Assembly: GCA_965199055.1 (NCBI GenBank)
Contig: CBDAQR010000004.1
Location: forward strand, 992,001 to 1,056,000
Length of the DNA: 64,000 nucleotides
Source of the DNA: CBDAQR01 sp965199055
GTDB lineage: Bacteria; Pseudomonadota; Gammaproteobacteria; Pseudomonadales; Halieaceae
Reading direction: 5' to 3'
The notes under the pieces were generated by a model. That model had not been told where the DNA came from. It searched no databases and saw only the letters and a list, made by a program, of their open reading frames with translations. The translations under genes and the position numbers were made by a program. Position 1 is the first letter of the stretch. The number at the start of each line of letters is the position of its first letter. Positions 26,884 to 36,596 of this stretch are shown here, piece by piece.

Positions 26884-29535
26884 CTAGAGGGGGTCCAGGC
26901 GGAAATTTTGCAGCAAAACACCCAATTCGCGATCATCACCAGAGCCAGGCGATGCGGTCTTGCTAACTATGAAATTGAGCCTTAGTACCTCCTGCCCCGG
27001 TGCAAGCATCTCGGCCGGCACGTTAACACGCCGATCGCCCCAATTGGCCTCTGACGTGAACTCCCACAGCGCCAGGCGCCGATCACCCATATAAATCTCC
27101 ACCTCGGTGGAATCTCCGCCGGCAAGCAACGCTGCACGACTGAATGCGCTTAGCAGCAAGCCCTGCGTGGTTGACGCCAACGGAAGCTCGATTGTTGCCT
27201 GCCCCCCGCTCCAGATACCCGCATTTTCTGGCGGGTACCAGCCCTCCCCGAAGAACATCGGCCACTGCAGAGGCAAATTTTCCTCACCCCATGGCGGTAG
27301 CGGTTGCCAGCCGGCCTCCTTTGAGAGGGCGTAATTCATGACCTGACCACGCCAGCGGACACGAAGTTCCGAACGCTCCGGTGCAGCATGTTGGGTACTA
27401 AGGGTGAAGGATTCCAACTCAAGCACGCCGCCTGCCCCACGGGGCAGCAGGTCAAGACGGAATTGACTGCGTTTCAGCTCATTCTCTAGAGGCGCGACAT
27501 ATCGAAGCTCAACACGCTGGCCATGCGCCAAGCTTGGAAGGGGTACAGGTGGAATCAGGTCTTTCTGGTCCGCTCCATCACGACCCTGCAATACCAAACG
27601 TAGCTTTCCCCCCTCGGAAGACTTGTATCCCGCCTTCAAACGTAGGGTCACAGCGCCGTACTCGCCCAGATCCATGTAGTTACCACCGCCGAGATAGCGC
27701 TGCCTAGTGGCATGTATCGGATAGGCGCCAGCAGCCACTAGCGGCAGTTGGTCGTAACCGCCGCGATTTATACCCTCGATATCCAAGTGCATTTTGGCTA
27801 ACTGCTGATAAGCCGTTGCGTTGCCACCTTCTGCAGTCACTTCATAGCGCGCATTGAACAGGCCTTCCCCCACCCCTCTACGGCTGTAACAACCTTCGGG
27901 TACAGTGCCCTCAAGTTTCACGCGCCAGGATGGGCAGTGGTGAATCTCCTCACCGTCGGTCAACAGCCGTTCACCACCACGTCCAAACGCGAGCGGCCTC
28001 ACAGGTGCTGGACTACGAAAAATCGATTCTCCCCAGGGGTAATCCAGGCCAAGGTAATCGAGGATTGAGCGCGGCACATCAAGGAGACTGTAGGTGCCTT
28101 CTACCCAGGTTCGAGAAACATCCGGCCCCACCACGAACATCAGCCCCCAGTTCGTGCCATATTCCTGATCTTGCAGACCATGCGCCTCGTCGGTCGTCAC
28201 TATGACCAAGGTATTTTCAAGAATACCTTGAGCGCTAAGCTTATCCAGGAAACCGCTGGCAGCGCGATCCATCACCCTCACCGCTTCAAGTTTGTTCTCG
28301 GCAAGAGTCGATCCCGGCTCGGCCTGGATCCCATAAGGGTGATGGGTACCCGCCGTGAGCAAGGTCACGAACCAGCGTTCGTGTTCATCATCAATATCCA
28401 ACAGCCGCGAGTAAACCTGTTCAAAAAACTCGGGATCGGTGGGCCCCCAACTGTAGCCTGTATTCGTTTGTGTATAACGACGCTCAAACGAAGATTGGCC
28501 CTGTACGCGCTCGAAGCCGATCGCCGGCATAAACGACCCTTTGGACATGAATTCAAGGTCTGCGGCTTGCATAAATGCGTTGTAATAACCCGCTTTAGCG
28601 AGTTCGGCGGGCAGACACTGCTCTCCGAGGGCAGGATTCTCGACATAGCTGAGCGCTTTGGGTGTACCGCCATCCAGCCGCGGATAATCCGCGCATAACA
28701 GAGCATAAAGGCCCCGCAGGGTCTGCCGCGTGGGTGTAACCCAATCAGGAACAATGGCGGCATTGTCTGCCCAGCGACCCAAGCCCTCCAGAGATACAGG
28801 GGATGAAACATCACGTGCCGCAGCAACCTGGGGCAAATAAGGGCCGGGTATACCCTCCAGCACAATAAGCAAAACGTTTCGCGCCCGCCCAGGTTCATCT
28901 AGCCATTTCGAGGAGGCCACGGCAGCGTTTAGAGATGCGTGCCTGAGCGTGGGCATAGCAGTATCATCAAGCTTTCCATACTTGAAAAAGCTAGCCCACT
29001 GGGCACCAAATCCGTTGCGTTCCTGCCAATCCCTGCCACTCGGTATGATGAGTAGCATTGCGATGAGCACCACAACCGTGAGACTCGATTGTCGGGTGAT
29101 CACGCCCGGTCGATGCATTGCCAGCCAGTTCGCATAGCGGGCAGCAAGGTAGGCAGACAAACAAACACCAAGCAGGATCGAGATGAGTAGCAGCGGCGAC
29201 AAACTCGCCACACTACTGCGCAGGAAGACGGGATCAAGCAGGTATACGACGTCTCTGTAGTCGGCTCCGGCCCCCAGGGCCAACCAGGATTGACTATCGA
29301 GCCAGAGAGTTAGCGTCCATAGGGTCCACAGGCCCAGCAGCGCTAGACCACGCCAAACGGGCATCCAGAGTACCAACAAGGAGACCAGCAGCGACCACAG
29401 CAAATCCTGCAGCAGACCCCACGAGGCGAGCGCTGAGAGCGGGTTGTCTAGGGCGGAACTCAGTTGCCAGCGAACCAGCAAAGCCACCGCCAGAAACGGC
29501 AAGCAAGCTAGGAAAAGAGATTTTAGAAATGACAC
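26884..29535 (-). CDS. Membrane-anchored sulfatase/phosphoglycerol transferase-like protein
   Basis: 883 residues. Five N-terminal membrane segments within about 1-185 are followed by an extracytoplasmic alkaline-phosphatase-fold domain of the LtaS/OpgB/sulfatase type. VLLIVLEGIPGPYL would supply a metal ligand, VTPTRQTLRGLYALLC contains the likely Thr nucleophile, and TAGTHHPYG and VTTDEAHGL look like further metal ligands. A long beta-rich C-terminal region (after ~540) with carbohydrate-binding-like character is unlike the classic enzymes. Substrate unknown; transfer of phosphoglycerol or phosphoethanolamine to an envelope glycan is plausible. It occupies the place upstream of infC where thrS usually lies. 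Confidence 0.75.
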   Translation of the reverse strand: MSFLKSLFLACLPFLAVALLVRWQLSSALDNPLSALASWGLLQDLLWSLLVSLLVLWMPVWRGLALLGLWTLWTLTLWLDSQSWLALGAGADYRDVVYLLDPVFLRSSVASLSPLLLISILLGVCLSAYLAARYANWLAMHRPGVITRQSSLTVVVLIAMLLIIPSGRDWQERNGFGAQWASFFKYGKLDDTAMPTLRHASLNAAVASSKWLDEPGRARNVLLIVLEGIPGPYLPQVAAARDVSSPVSLEGLGRWADNAAIVPDWVTPTRQTLRGLYALLCADYPRLDGGTPKALSYVENPALGEQCLPAELAKAGYYNAFMQAADLEFMSKGSFMPAIGFERVQGQSSFERRYTQTNTGYSWGPTDPEFFEQVYSRLLDIDDEHERWFVTLLTAGTHHPYGIQAEPGSTLAENKLEAVRVMDRAASGFLDKLSAQGILENTLVIVTTDEAHGLQDQEYGTNWGLMFVVGPDVSRTWVEGTYSLLDVPRSILDYLGLDYPWGESIFRSPAPVRPLAFGRGGERLLTDGEEIHHCPSWRVKLEGTVPEGCYSRRGVGEGLFNARYEVTAEGGNATAYQQLAKMHLDIEGINRGGYDQLPLVAAGAYPIHATRQRYLGGGNYMDLGEYGAVTLRLKAGYKSSEGGKLRLVLQGRDGADQKDLIPPVPLPSLAHGQRVELRYVAPLENELKRSQFRLDLLPRGAGGVLELESFTLSTQHAAPERSELRVRWRGQVMNYALSKEAGWQPLPPWGEENLPLQWPMFFGEGWYPPENAGIWSGGQATIELPLASTTQGLLLSAFSRAALLAGGDSTEVEIYMGDRRLALWEFTSEANWGDRRVNVPAEMLAPGQEVLRLNFIVSKTASPGSGDDRELGVLLQNFRLDPL

Positions 29536-29577
29536 CGGCCAAGGGTACTCAAGCTACCCCCGGCCGGCAAATGGGTG

Positions 29578-29955
29578 TTATCCCATCATGTGCAGCGCAC
29601 AAATCTTGTTGCCGGCGGGATCACGCAGATACGCCAGGTACAGCTTCATAGCCCCCTCCCGAACACCAGGCGGGTCTTCACAGGTAGTGCCGCCATTGGC
29701 CAAACCCGCCGCATGCCAGGCATCTGCCGCCTCAGGATCTGCCGCAGCAAAACCGATAGTACTGCCGTTTCCACCAGTGGCAAGTTCACCATTGATGGGG
29801 GGTGTGATCGAGAAAATGCCCGTATCGGTGTAGTAAAACACCCGGCCGTTCTCGTCCGGCACACCGGCTGGATGACCCAATGCGCCCAATACCGCATCAT
29901 AAAATTTCTTCGATTCCTCTATATCGTTTGCACCTACCATTACGTGGCTGTACAT
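29578..29955 (-). CDS. VOC (glyoxalase/bleomycin-resistance) family protein
   Basis: 125-residue single-domain vicinal-oxygen-chelate protein: MYSHVMVGANDIEESKKFYDAV at the start with the first metal-ligand histidine, and LYLAYLRDPAGNKICALH at the end. Members range from glyoxalases to unknown small-molecule binders. Forty-two bases from the sulfatase start; good AGGAGG-like site before the ATG. Function not assignable. Confidence 0.85.
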   Translation of the reverse strand: MYSHVMVGANDIEESKKFYDAVLGALGHPAGVPDENGRVFYYTDTGIFSITPPINGELATGGNGSTIGFAAADPEAADAWHAAGLANGGTTCEDPPGVREGAMKLYLAYLRDPAGNKICALHMMG

Positions 29956-30086
29956 CCTTACCTCCTATTAGCAGATCAGCGTGACTCGCCGAATCGGTGG
30001 ATCAGTATAACCGCACATCCGGTACTTGCATCAGCCCACCGATCTTTGCCTATACTGGGCTTGGACACACCGGGAATGCTACAACA

Positions 30087-30509
30087 ATGGATAAAATTGG
30101 CATGCCGCAGGAGTCCTACCTTCACGAGCGGCATCTCGCCGAGTTGCAGATGCTCAGTGCTGAGGTGGCCGACGCCCTGCAGTCCGAAGAAATTCTCTTC
30201 TTCGGGGTATTAGTGAGCTACCTGTTGCTCACCTACGCGTTAGCCGCCATGGTCAGCCGCATTCAGCTCATCATTTTCAATGGCGTTTACATTCTGTTTA
30301 GCCTGGGGCTGATTTATCACATGCATGCAAACTGGGCTCGCCTGCACACCTATTGGGAAGAAGTCGGACAACAAACCGGTGTCACCATAGCGGCGCCTGA
30401 ATACATCGGCACCCTACTTCTATACTTTGGGATGCTAGTCGGCTCACTGTATTTCATGTGGACGATGCGCACGCTGAAAGACGAGGAGCCCACGCCCATC
30501 GAGGAATAA
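30087..30509 (+). CDS. Three-TM protein at the head of the caspase cluster
   Basis: 140 residues with a soluble helical N-terminus (about 1-34), membrane segments near 36-56, 61-79 and 106-127, and an acidic tail EEPTPIEE. Not recognised. The ATG at 30087 is chosen because the upstream frame is unlike protein. Only 15 bp separate it from the esterase gene, so the two are co-transcribed and it may be the esterase's membrane partner (inference). Confidence 0.65.
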   Translation: MDKIGMPQESYLHERHLAELQMLSAEVADALQSEEILFFGVLVSYLLLTYALAAMVSRIQLIIFNGVYILFSLGLIYHMHANWARLHTYWEEVGQQTGVTIAAPEYIGTLLLYFGMLVGSLYFMWTMRTLKDEEPTPIEE

Positions 30510-30524
30510 GCACAGGGAGGTAAT

Positions 30525-32147
30525 ATGGCAGTCAATTACTGGCCGATCGTTTACGTTCGAGGCTTTGCTTTTCCAGACGCTGAAAAAGAGGAAACGGTTG
30601 CGACGCCCTACATGGGCTTCAATCTGGGTTCCACTAAGTTACGCCAGGCGTGGAGCGGCAAGATCTATCGTCATATCTTCGAATCTCCACTCGTTCGCCT
30701 GATGAAAGATCACGGCTATCAGGACATCTACCAAGACGGGCAAGAGTATCTCGGGCCGCTACCCGAAAGGCCCGTTGCCATTTACAGATACTACGAATCC
30801 GACTGGGAGGAAGCCGGTCTGCAAGGTGATGGCATTATCGCCACCCCCACCATGAAACAGATGGCTGAAGGCCTGGGTGACTTCATTCTCAACTTGCGAG
30901 ACCGTTACTGCGAAACCCACGCCGTTTCCAGGGAAAAATTCCGCGTTTACCTGGTGGCACACAGCATGGGCGGCCTTATCTCCCGCTGCTTGCTGCAGAA
31001 CAAAAAATGGGGCAAAGAGGAAGCGCGCAAGGCCGTTGACAAAGTATTCACCTACGGTACACCCCACAACGGGATCGAGATTGGACCGGTGAATGTTTCC
31101 CGCTACTTGCTGGGCGATGAGATCGGGATATTCGATCGCGACAATATGCGCATCTATCTGGATATCGACAGCGGTCCTGTGAATTCGCTGGGCGATACCT
31201 TCCCGGTAGAACGCTTTTTCTCATTAGTAGGTACCAACGCCAAAGACTATAAGGTGGCAGGAGGCCTATCGAGTCTGGCCACCGGCAGTTCCGGCGACGG
31301 CCTGGTGAAAATGGAGAACGCATATGTGCTGGGCGGTCCTCGAGCACACGTGCACCGCAGCCACAGCGGTGAGTTTGGTATCGTCAACTCAGAAGCGGGC
31401 TACCAGAACCTGGTACGCTTTCTGTTCGGCGACATTCACGTCTCAGGCACGCTGGACCCCCGCAAGATTCCGCTGCCGAAACGCATAGAGGCAATGAAAG
31501 AGCATGAGCAAGCGAAGGTGCGCGCCTCCTACCATTTCAATATCGAGGTCGCTCCCCGTGGTGCCCTGGATTACAAACTGAGCGAACGCCACGTTGCACA
31601 ACAGTCTGCTGTATTTCGCACCTTTGACGAAGTCCTCAGACCCGGCCAGGTTGAGCGGCTGCGGCCACCCACACTGTTCTCGGTGTATCTCGACTCCAAT
31701 CAACGCCCCGAGGGAACAGATGAGAACGTGCTGGTCGCAAACATATCCGTCACCTCGACTGACTATTTGGTAAACAACAGGATATGGCGCGACGATTACA
31801 TTCCGGGCACAAAGCTGTTTAGCGGTCAGTTGGTGCTAAGTATTCGGCGCGATGGGGAGAACGACTTCCGCCTTTATTACCTGTGGAATGATGTCGATCC
31901 CGATGGCGATTTCAAAGACCCTTCTGGCGTTCGCGAAGCACCGAATGGCGGCATGGAGTTTGATATAGAGCTAAAAGGCCCTAGCGGTTTTCAAGCCGAT
32001 TTAAGCCTCACCGTGTCGGATTGGTTCTCAGACGGCAGGACGCCTACAGACGCTCAGGGCGCACCTGAAACGGGGCCCGGCAGCACTCAGTTGGATTTAT
32101 TAAACGGCCCCTTCTCGCAACCGACGGATGGGACGCTCACTGTCTGA
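30525..32147 (+). CDS. PGAP1-like alpha/beta hydrolase (esterase/lipase)
   Basis: 540 residues. An N-terminal alpha/beta-hydrolase domain (about 1-310) begins PIVYVRGFAF and contains the nucleophile elbow VAHSMGGLISR with Ser147, then FTYGTPHNGIEIG; HVHRSHSGEFGIVN may provide the histidine. This pattern matches PGAP1/palmitoyl-esterase relatives that act on lipids. The C-terminal ~200 residues are predicted beta-rich and unrecognised. A strong GGGAGGT site precedes the ATG. Intact, unlike the three large genes downstream in the same cluster; lipid hydrolysis as an effector activity is inference. Confidence 0.8.
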   Translation: MAVNYWPIVYVRGFAFPDAEKEETVATPYMGFNLGSTKLRQAWSGKIYRHIFESPLVRLMKDHGYQDIYQDGQEYLGPLPERPVAIYRYYESDWEEAGLQGDGIIATPTMKQMAEGLGDFILNLRDRYCETHAVSREKFRVYLVAHSMGGLISRCLLQNKKWGKEEARKAVDKVFTYGTPHNGIEIGPVNVSRYLLGDEIGIFDRDNMRIYLDIDSGPVNSLGDTFPVERFFSLVGTNAKDYKVAGGLSSLATGSSGDGLVKMENAYVLGGPRAHVHRSHSGEFGIVNSEAGYQNLVRFLFGDIHVSGTLDPRKIPLPKRIEAMKEHEQAKVRASYHFNIEVAPRGALDYKLSERHVAQQSAVFRTFDEVLRPGQVERLRPPTLFSVYLDSNQRPEGTDENVLVANISVTSTDYLVNNRIWRDDYIPGTKLFSGQLVLSIRRDGENDFRLYYLWNDVDPDGDFKDPSGVREAPNGGMEFDIELKGPSGFQADLSLTVSDWFSDGRTPTDAQGAPETGPGSTQLDLLNGPFSQPTDGTLTV

Positions 32148-32258
32148 TCACCAGCGCTAGAGAAAAACACATCCTAATCGCAATAGTGCTATTCTGAGCG
32201 CGCGATTTGTGAGAACGCTTACCGCAATACTGATGAAGATTTGAGTATCGGCGCTGAC

Positions 32259-34253
32259 ATGCCACCGCCTGAACGCTGGACAGCACAGAAATTCTTCCGC
32301 GAACTAGAGCGTCGCCACGTCTATCGCGTGGCTGTCGGCTACCTGGCTATTGGCTGGGTGTTGCTGGAAATCATCACCTTCTCCTTCGAGCGCCTGGGTG
32401 TATCCGAGCGGATCGGCGACATCATCCTCTTGGTGTTCATTCTGGGCTTTCCTATCGCCTTGATCCTTGCCTGAACCTACGACTTTACTGCGGAGGGTGT
32501 GGTCAAGACAGAGCCGGCAGACGATACGCGCCCATTGTCCAATTCAAAGATCACTGAAATTAGCGTAATTCTTTTGTTACTGGTGGCCTTGTCCTATCTA
32601 ATCATTGAGCGGCAAGGGTTTCAGCCAGCGCCGGAAGTGACCGACCGCTCAATCGGTGTTCTGCCTTTCGTTAATATGAGTGACGATGACAGCAATGAAT
32701 ACTTTAGTGATGGCATCACCGAGGAACTACTACATGCACTGGCCAATGTCTCCGGGCTGCATGTCAGTTCACGCACCTCATCCTTCTATTTCAAGAACAA
32801 GAATGTCGCCATCCAGGAAGCTGCCCAGGCTTTGGGGGTTGCCACGGTATTGGAGGGCAGCGTCAGGAAAGCCGATGACCGAGTGCGCATCACCGCCCAG
32901 TTGATTGACGCCAACACCGGCTACCATCTCTGGTCTGGCACTTACGAGCGGCAACTGCGCGATGTATTCACCCTGCAGGCCGAGGTGACCTATCAGGTGG
33001 TCAACGCCATCACACCCATGCTGCTGGATGAACCTGGAAATCAATTGGTCAGCCAGACCGTTGATGAGGAGGCCTTTGATCGGTACCTGCAGGGCCGCGC
33101 CTGGTTGCGTAACTGGGATAACTTTGACGAACTAGCCCTGGCGGAAGAGAACTTCCAGGCGGCTATTGCCCAGGATGCCAACTTCGCGCTTCCGTATATC
33201 GGACTGTGCAATGTCAATCTTGTGCGCTTTGAACGCAACAATGATCCAAGCCTGTTTGAAGGCGCCGAGGCCAGTTGCCAGCGCGCCCTGGTTCGGCAAA
33301 AGGATGATACTCGCGTCTGGGAGGTGCACGCCGCTCTCAGCGAGTTGTATCGCCTTGCAGGAGAGTACGAAAAGTCCCTGGAGGAAGTCAGCGCGGGGCT
33401 CGCCCTGCGCAGTGATTCCGCCACCTTGAACCTGAATAAAGGCATGACTTTGGCCGCCATGGGCAATAGTGATGCCGCCGAAGCGGCGCTCAAGTACGCT
33501 GTAGAACTGGATAGTAGCGATTGGGACGGGCGCACGGTATTGGGTAATTTCTACGGCGACCAACATCGCTACAAAGAAGCCATGGCCGAGTTCGAGGCGG
33601 TGCTGAGCCTGGCGCCCTCCTACACGAGCGCCCTGATTGGCCTGGGCCGCAATCAGTACATGATTGGCGATGAAGCGGCAGCGGAGGCCACCTGGACCCT
33701 GGCAGAAACCAGCGCTAGTAATCAGGACGCCGGTTCTCTGGGCCAGGTCTACACCAACCTGGGGCTGAGCTATTACTACAACGGGGATTTCCAGCGGGCA
33801 GTAGACTACCAACTCAAGGCCATCGAATTACGCCCGGCCGATCATCGCCCCTGGGGGCGCCTGGCGGAATCCTATCGCGGCCAGCAAGATTCGAGTAATG
33901 AGCTGCAAGCGTACAAACAGGCCATCAAGCTCGCTGAGGCCGAACTAAAAGTTAATCCAAGAGACACCGAGACAGTGGGCCTATTAGGGCTATACCACGC
34001 ACATGGGGGCGATCCGAAGGCTGCAGCGCGCTATCGCGACAAAATGCTGGAACTGGAACCGGGCAATTCCACCTGGTGGTATTTCGCGAGTCTGATCAGT
34101 CTGACACTGAAGGATACCGACAGCGCATTTAACTGCCTGGATAAAGGTATCGAACTGGGACTGGATACCCGCTTCATCAGTGATGATCCGGATCTAAAAG
34201 CCCTCAAGCAGATCGACGCGGAGCGCTTTGCGGCGCTGCTCACAGCGAATTGA
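32259..34253 (+). pseudogene. TolB-like/TPR signalling protein interrupted by in-frame TGA
   Basis: Family with an N-terminal basic helix and membrane segments (KFFRELERRHVYRVAVGYLA), a TolB/FlgO-like domain (RSIGVLPFVNMSDDDSNEYF to YHLWSGTYERQLRDVF) and then about eight tetratricopeptide repeats. The frame is continuous except for TGA at 32472-32474, where relatives have Trp: the text reads LALILA, stop, TYDFTAEG, and TGG to TGA explains it. A second membrane segment (EISVILLLLVALSYLII) follows. The downstream 584 codons lack obvious decay, so the change is recent, or the read is wrong. ATG 32259 is preferred; TTG 32241 is possible. Confidence 0.82.
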
Positions 34254-34360
34254 CATTCCACCCGGAGCGACTAGCTTCTATATCAAGCCATGGATTTGCC
34301 CAGGCACTGTAATTGCTGAAATCCAAGGCCATTCAAAGGAACGAACGCCGGAGAGCGACA

Positions 34361-34540
34361 ATGAGCGAAGAAGAAGACAACAGCACAGAACGGCCTGGCC
34401 CTTCCGGCCAACAACGCCCTGGACCACCTGGTCAGCAGCGCCCGGGACCTCCCGGTCAGCAACGCCCAGGACCACCCGGCCAACAACGGCCTGGACCGCC
34501 CGGCCAGCAACGAGACGCGCCTGGCGACGAAGAGCGTTAA
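34361..34540 (+). CDS. Small collagen-like repeat peptide (RPGPPGQQ repeats)
   Basis: 59 residues: an acidic head MSEEEDNSTE, five tandem octapeptides RPGPPGQQ (the first has Ser for the second Pro), and an acidic tail RDAPGDEER. GGAG lies seven bases before the ATG and an intrinsic terminator follows. The DNA repeats differ at third codon positions while the peptide is constant, which supports selection on a translated product. Gly-Pro-Pro content recalls collagen-like or disordered linkers. Function unknown; each repeat starts with Arg, a possible target for the neighbouring caspase-like enzymes (inference). Confidence 0.6.
   Translation: MSEEEDNSTERPGPSGQQRPGPPGQQRPGPPGQQRPGPPGQQRPGPPGQQRDAPGDEER
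34391..34510 (+). repeat. Five tandem 24-bp coding repeats
   Basis: Five in-frame 24-bp units encoding R-P-G-P-(P/S)-G-Q-Q. Units differ by several synonymous changes (cgg/cgc for Arg, cct/cca/ccg for Pro, caa/cag for Gln), so they are old and not a fresh slippage product. Confidence 0.95.
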
Positions 34541-34599
34541 AGCCAGGGACAGCGAACGGTCCAATCGTTGAAAACGGTAATACTCGCCGTTTTCCTGAG

Positions 34600-34627
34600 G
34601 CGGCGCTGAATACACAGCGCCGCTTTT
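34600..34627 (+). terminator. Intrinsic terminator after the repeat peptide
   Basis: Nine-bp stem GCGGCGCTG/CAGCGCCGC with a 6-nt loop followed by TTTT. It separates the repeat-peptide transcript from the caspase genes starting at 34680. Confidence 0.85.
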
Positions 34628-34679
34628 GTACATTCTAGAGCGACAACAATAATAAGCCGGCATTCAAGGGAGTGAACCC

Positions 34680-36590
34680 ATGGGCAAGAGCTATGCCCTC
34701 CTCGTAGGGGTCAACGAATACACCAAACTGGAGCCCAAGTACCAGCTCAAAGGCTGCGTGAACGACGCCAAACTGATGTACTCGGTACTCACTACGGGTT
34801 TCGGTTTCGACCCAGCCGATATCACCCAACTTCACGATCGCGACGCCAGTCGCGACAACATCATTGCCGCCATGCAAGACCTGGTTGCCAAGGCAGGCGC
34901 TGATGACCGCGTTTACTTTCATTTCTCGGGCCACGGCTCCTACCGCAAGTGCGAAGACGGCAGCGAGGCCAGCGGCTGGGACAGCACGATCATGCCTTCT
35001 GACAGCGGCCGCGATCCCGAGCCGGACCTGGATATCCAGGATGACGAGATCGGCGGCTGGCTGGAGCAGTTGAGCAAAAAGACGTCGAATATTTTTGTGG
35101 TATTCGATTGCTGTCATTCAGGCACCATGAGCCGCGATCCCTTTGCCCCCACGCCCCGATCCGGCCCACCAGATTTGCGCGAGCGCGCCGACATGGGCCT
35201 GCCTAGCAAAGCATTCACCAGCAGCACTCGCAGCCTGGACGGTGGCAGCCTGGTACCTGCCAGCGATCACTACCTGGTGATGTCAGGTTGCCGCGACAAT
35301 GAGAAGTCCAATTAGTGGACCCAGGTCAAAGACGGGGTGGAATTGCGCCATGGCGCGCTCACTTATCATTTATCCGAGGCGCTGCTGTCCGCTGCGCCAG
35401 GCATGACCTACGAGGCTCTTTTTGAGACGATCAGTCGCCAGGTCACCGATTTGTTTAGCGACCAGCACCCACAAATTGAAGGCCGCCAGGATCGAGTGTT
35501 GTTTGGGGAAGAATCCATTACGCCCATGAAATACTTCCTGGTCGACGCGGTCGATGGTGATGAACTTGTCTTGAGCGGCGGCGCCGCCCACGGCCTGGAG
35601 GTCGGTAGCACCTGGGCAGTCTATGCGCCGGGCACCAATAGCCAGGCCCAGGCCGAACCCCTGGGAGAATTAACGCTCCACCGCGTCAACGCATTGGATG
35701 CGAGTGGAACTCTGTCCGATAAGAGCGCCGACATCGTCGCAGGTTGTCGTTGCGTACTCATTAATGCCCCCGGCAATTTCCCCAGCCTGCAGGTGGACAT
35801 CAGCGCACTGGATGGCGCTGCGGGTAATGGTGTCCACGCGATGATCGCCGAAGGTATTGCTGATTCTTCTCTATTAGAACTGGCCGCATCGCCAGACGCT
35901 GCTGATGTCAGTGTGCAGTCGACTGATGCGGGATGGAGCATAGTCGCGAAAGACTCGTTACCGCTGTCCCCCGCCCACGGCCTGGACAATGACGAAGACG
36001 TAAAGCGGATGTTGGAAAACTGCGAGACCCGGGCCCGGGCCCGCAACGTAGTCGCCCTGGGCAACAAAGACAGCGAACTGGAAATAGAACTCAACCTGTT
36101 TCAGTCACCCGATGGCCGCGAATGGGCATCCGCCAATAGCAACGCGACCTTTGAGCACGGCGATTATTTTGCCCTGGAGGTCATCAATAAGGAAAACCGC
36201 GACCTGTTCGTGACCTTACTGGATATCGATGTTACCGGGCAGGTAGCCATCTTCTATCCACCCGGCACTCGCAGCTCCTGTGAACTGTTAGAGAAAAACA
36301 AGACCCTGCGCATCTTCTTCAAGGATAAGCGGCGCCTGGGACTGCCGGATGATTTCTACCGCGACACCGCCCGGGAAACCTTCAAGGCCATTGTCGCCAC
36401 CAGCGAGACCAACTTTGCCTGGCTGCAGCAAGGGGCCACGCGCAGCGCTACTGGCAGCAGCGCCTCACGCCTGCAGAGCCTGTTTGAGAAAGCTTCCGGC
36501 TCTGGCACGCGCACCATGTTGCCGCCTGAGGAACCCGGCGACGACTGGGCAGCTATTAATCGCAGTTTCGATATTCATAGAAGCAGGTAG
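34680..36590 (+). pseudogene. Caspase-family (C14) protease with C-terminal DUF4384-like domain, in-frame TAG
   Basis: Prokaryotic caspase-like protease. The catalytic dyad is His85 (HFSGHGS) and Cys145 (FDCCHSGT) after the N-terminal YALLVGVNEY strand. The reading frame is broken only by TAG at 35313-35315, between SGCRDNEKSN and WTQVKDGVELRHGALTYHL; these join smoothly if the codon was GAG (Glu). The C-terminal ~400 residues end in a DUF4384-like region (LFVTLLDIDVTGQVAIFYPP). Without read-through only the bare p20-like part (211 residues) would be made, which still contains both catalytic residues. Six bp from the next gene. Confidence 0.85.
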
Positions 36591-36596
36591 AACAGT

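Noticed and set aside
34391..34510. Tandem 24-bp repeats as a CRISPR array
   Set aside because: No spacers; units are contiguous, in frame and encode RPGPPGQQ.
34283..34663. 126-codon open frame antisense to the repeat peptide
   Set aside because: Repeats on the sense strand force an open antisense frame; no start signal or family resemblance.
32472..35315. Recoding (selenocysteine at TGA, pyrrolysine at TAG) in the caspase cluster
   Set aside because: The TGA is at a tryptophan position and the TAG at a likely Glu; different stops plus a frameshift next door fit gene decay better.
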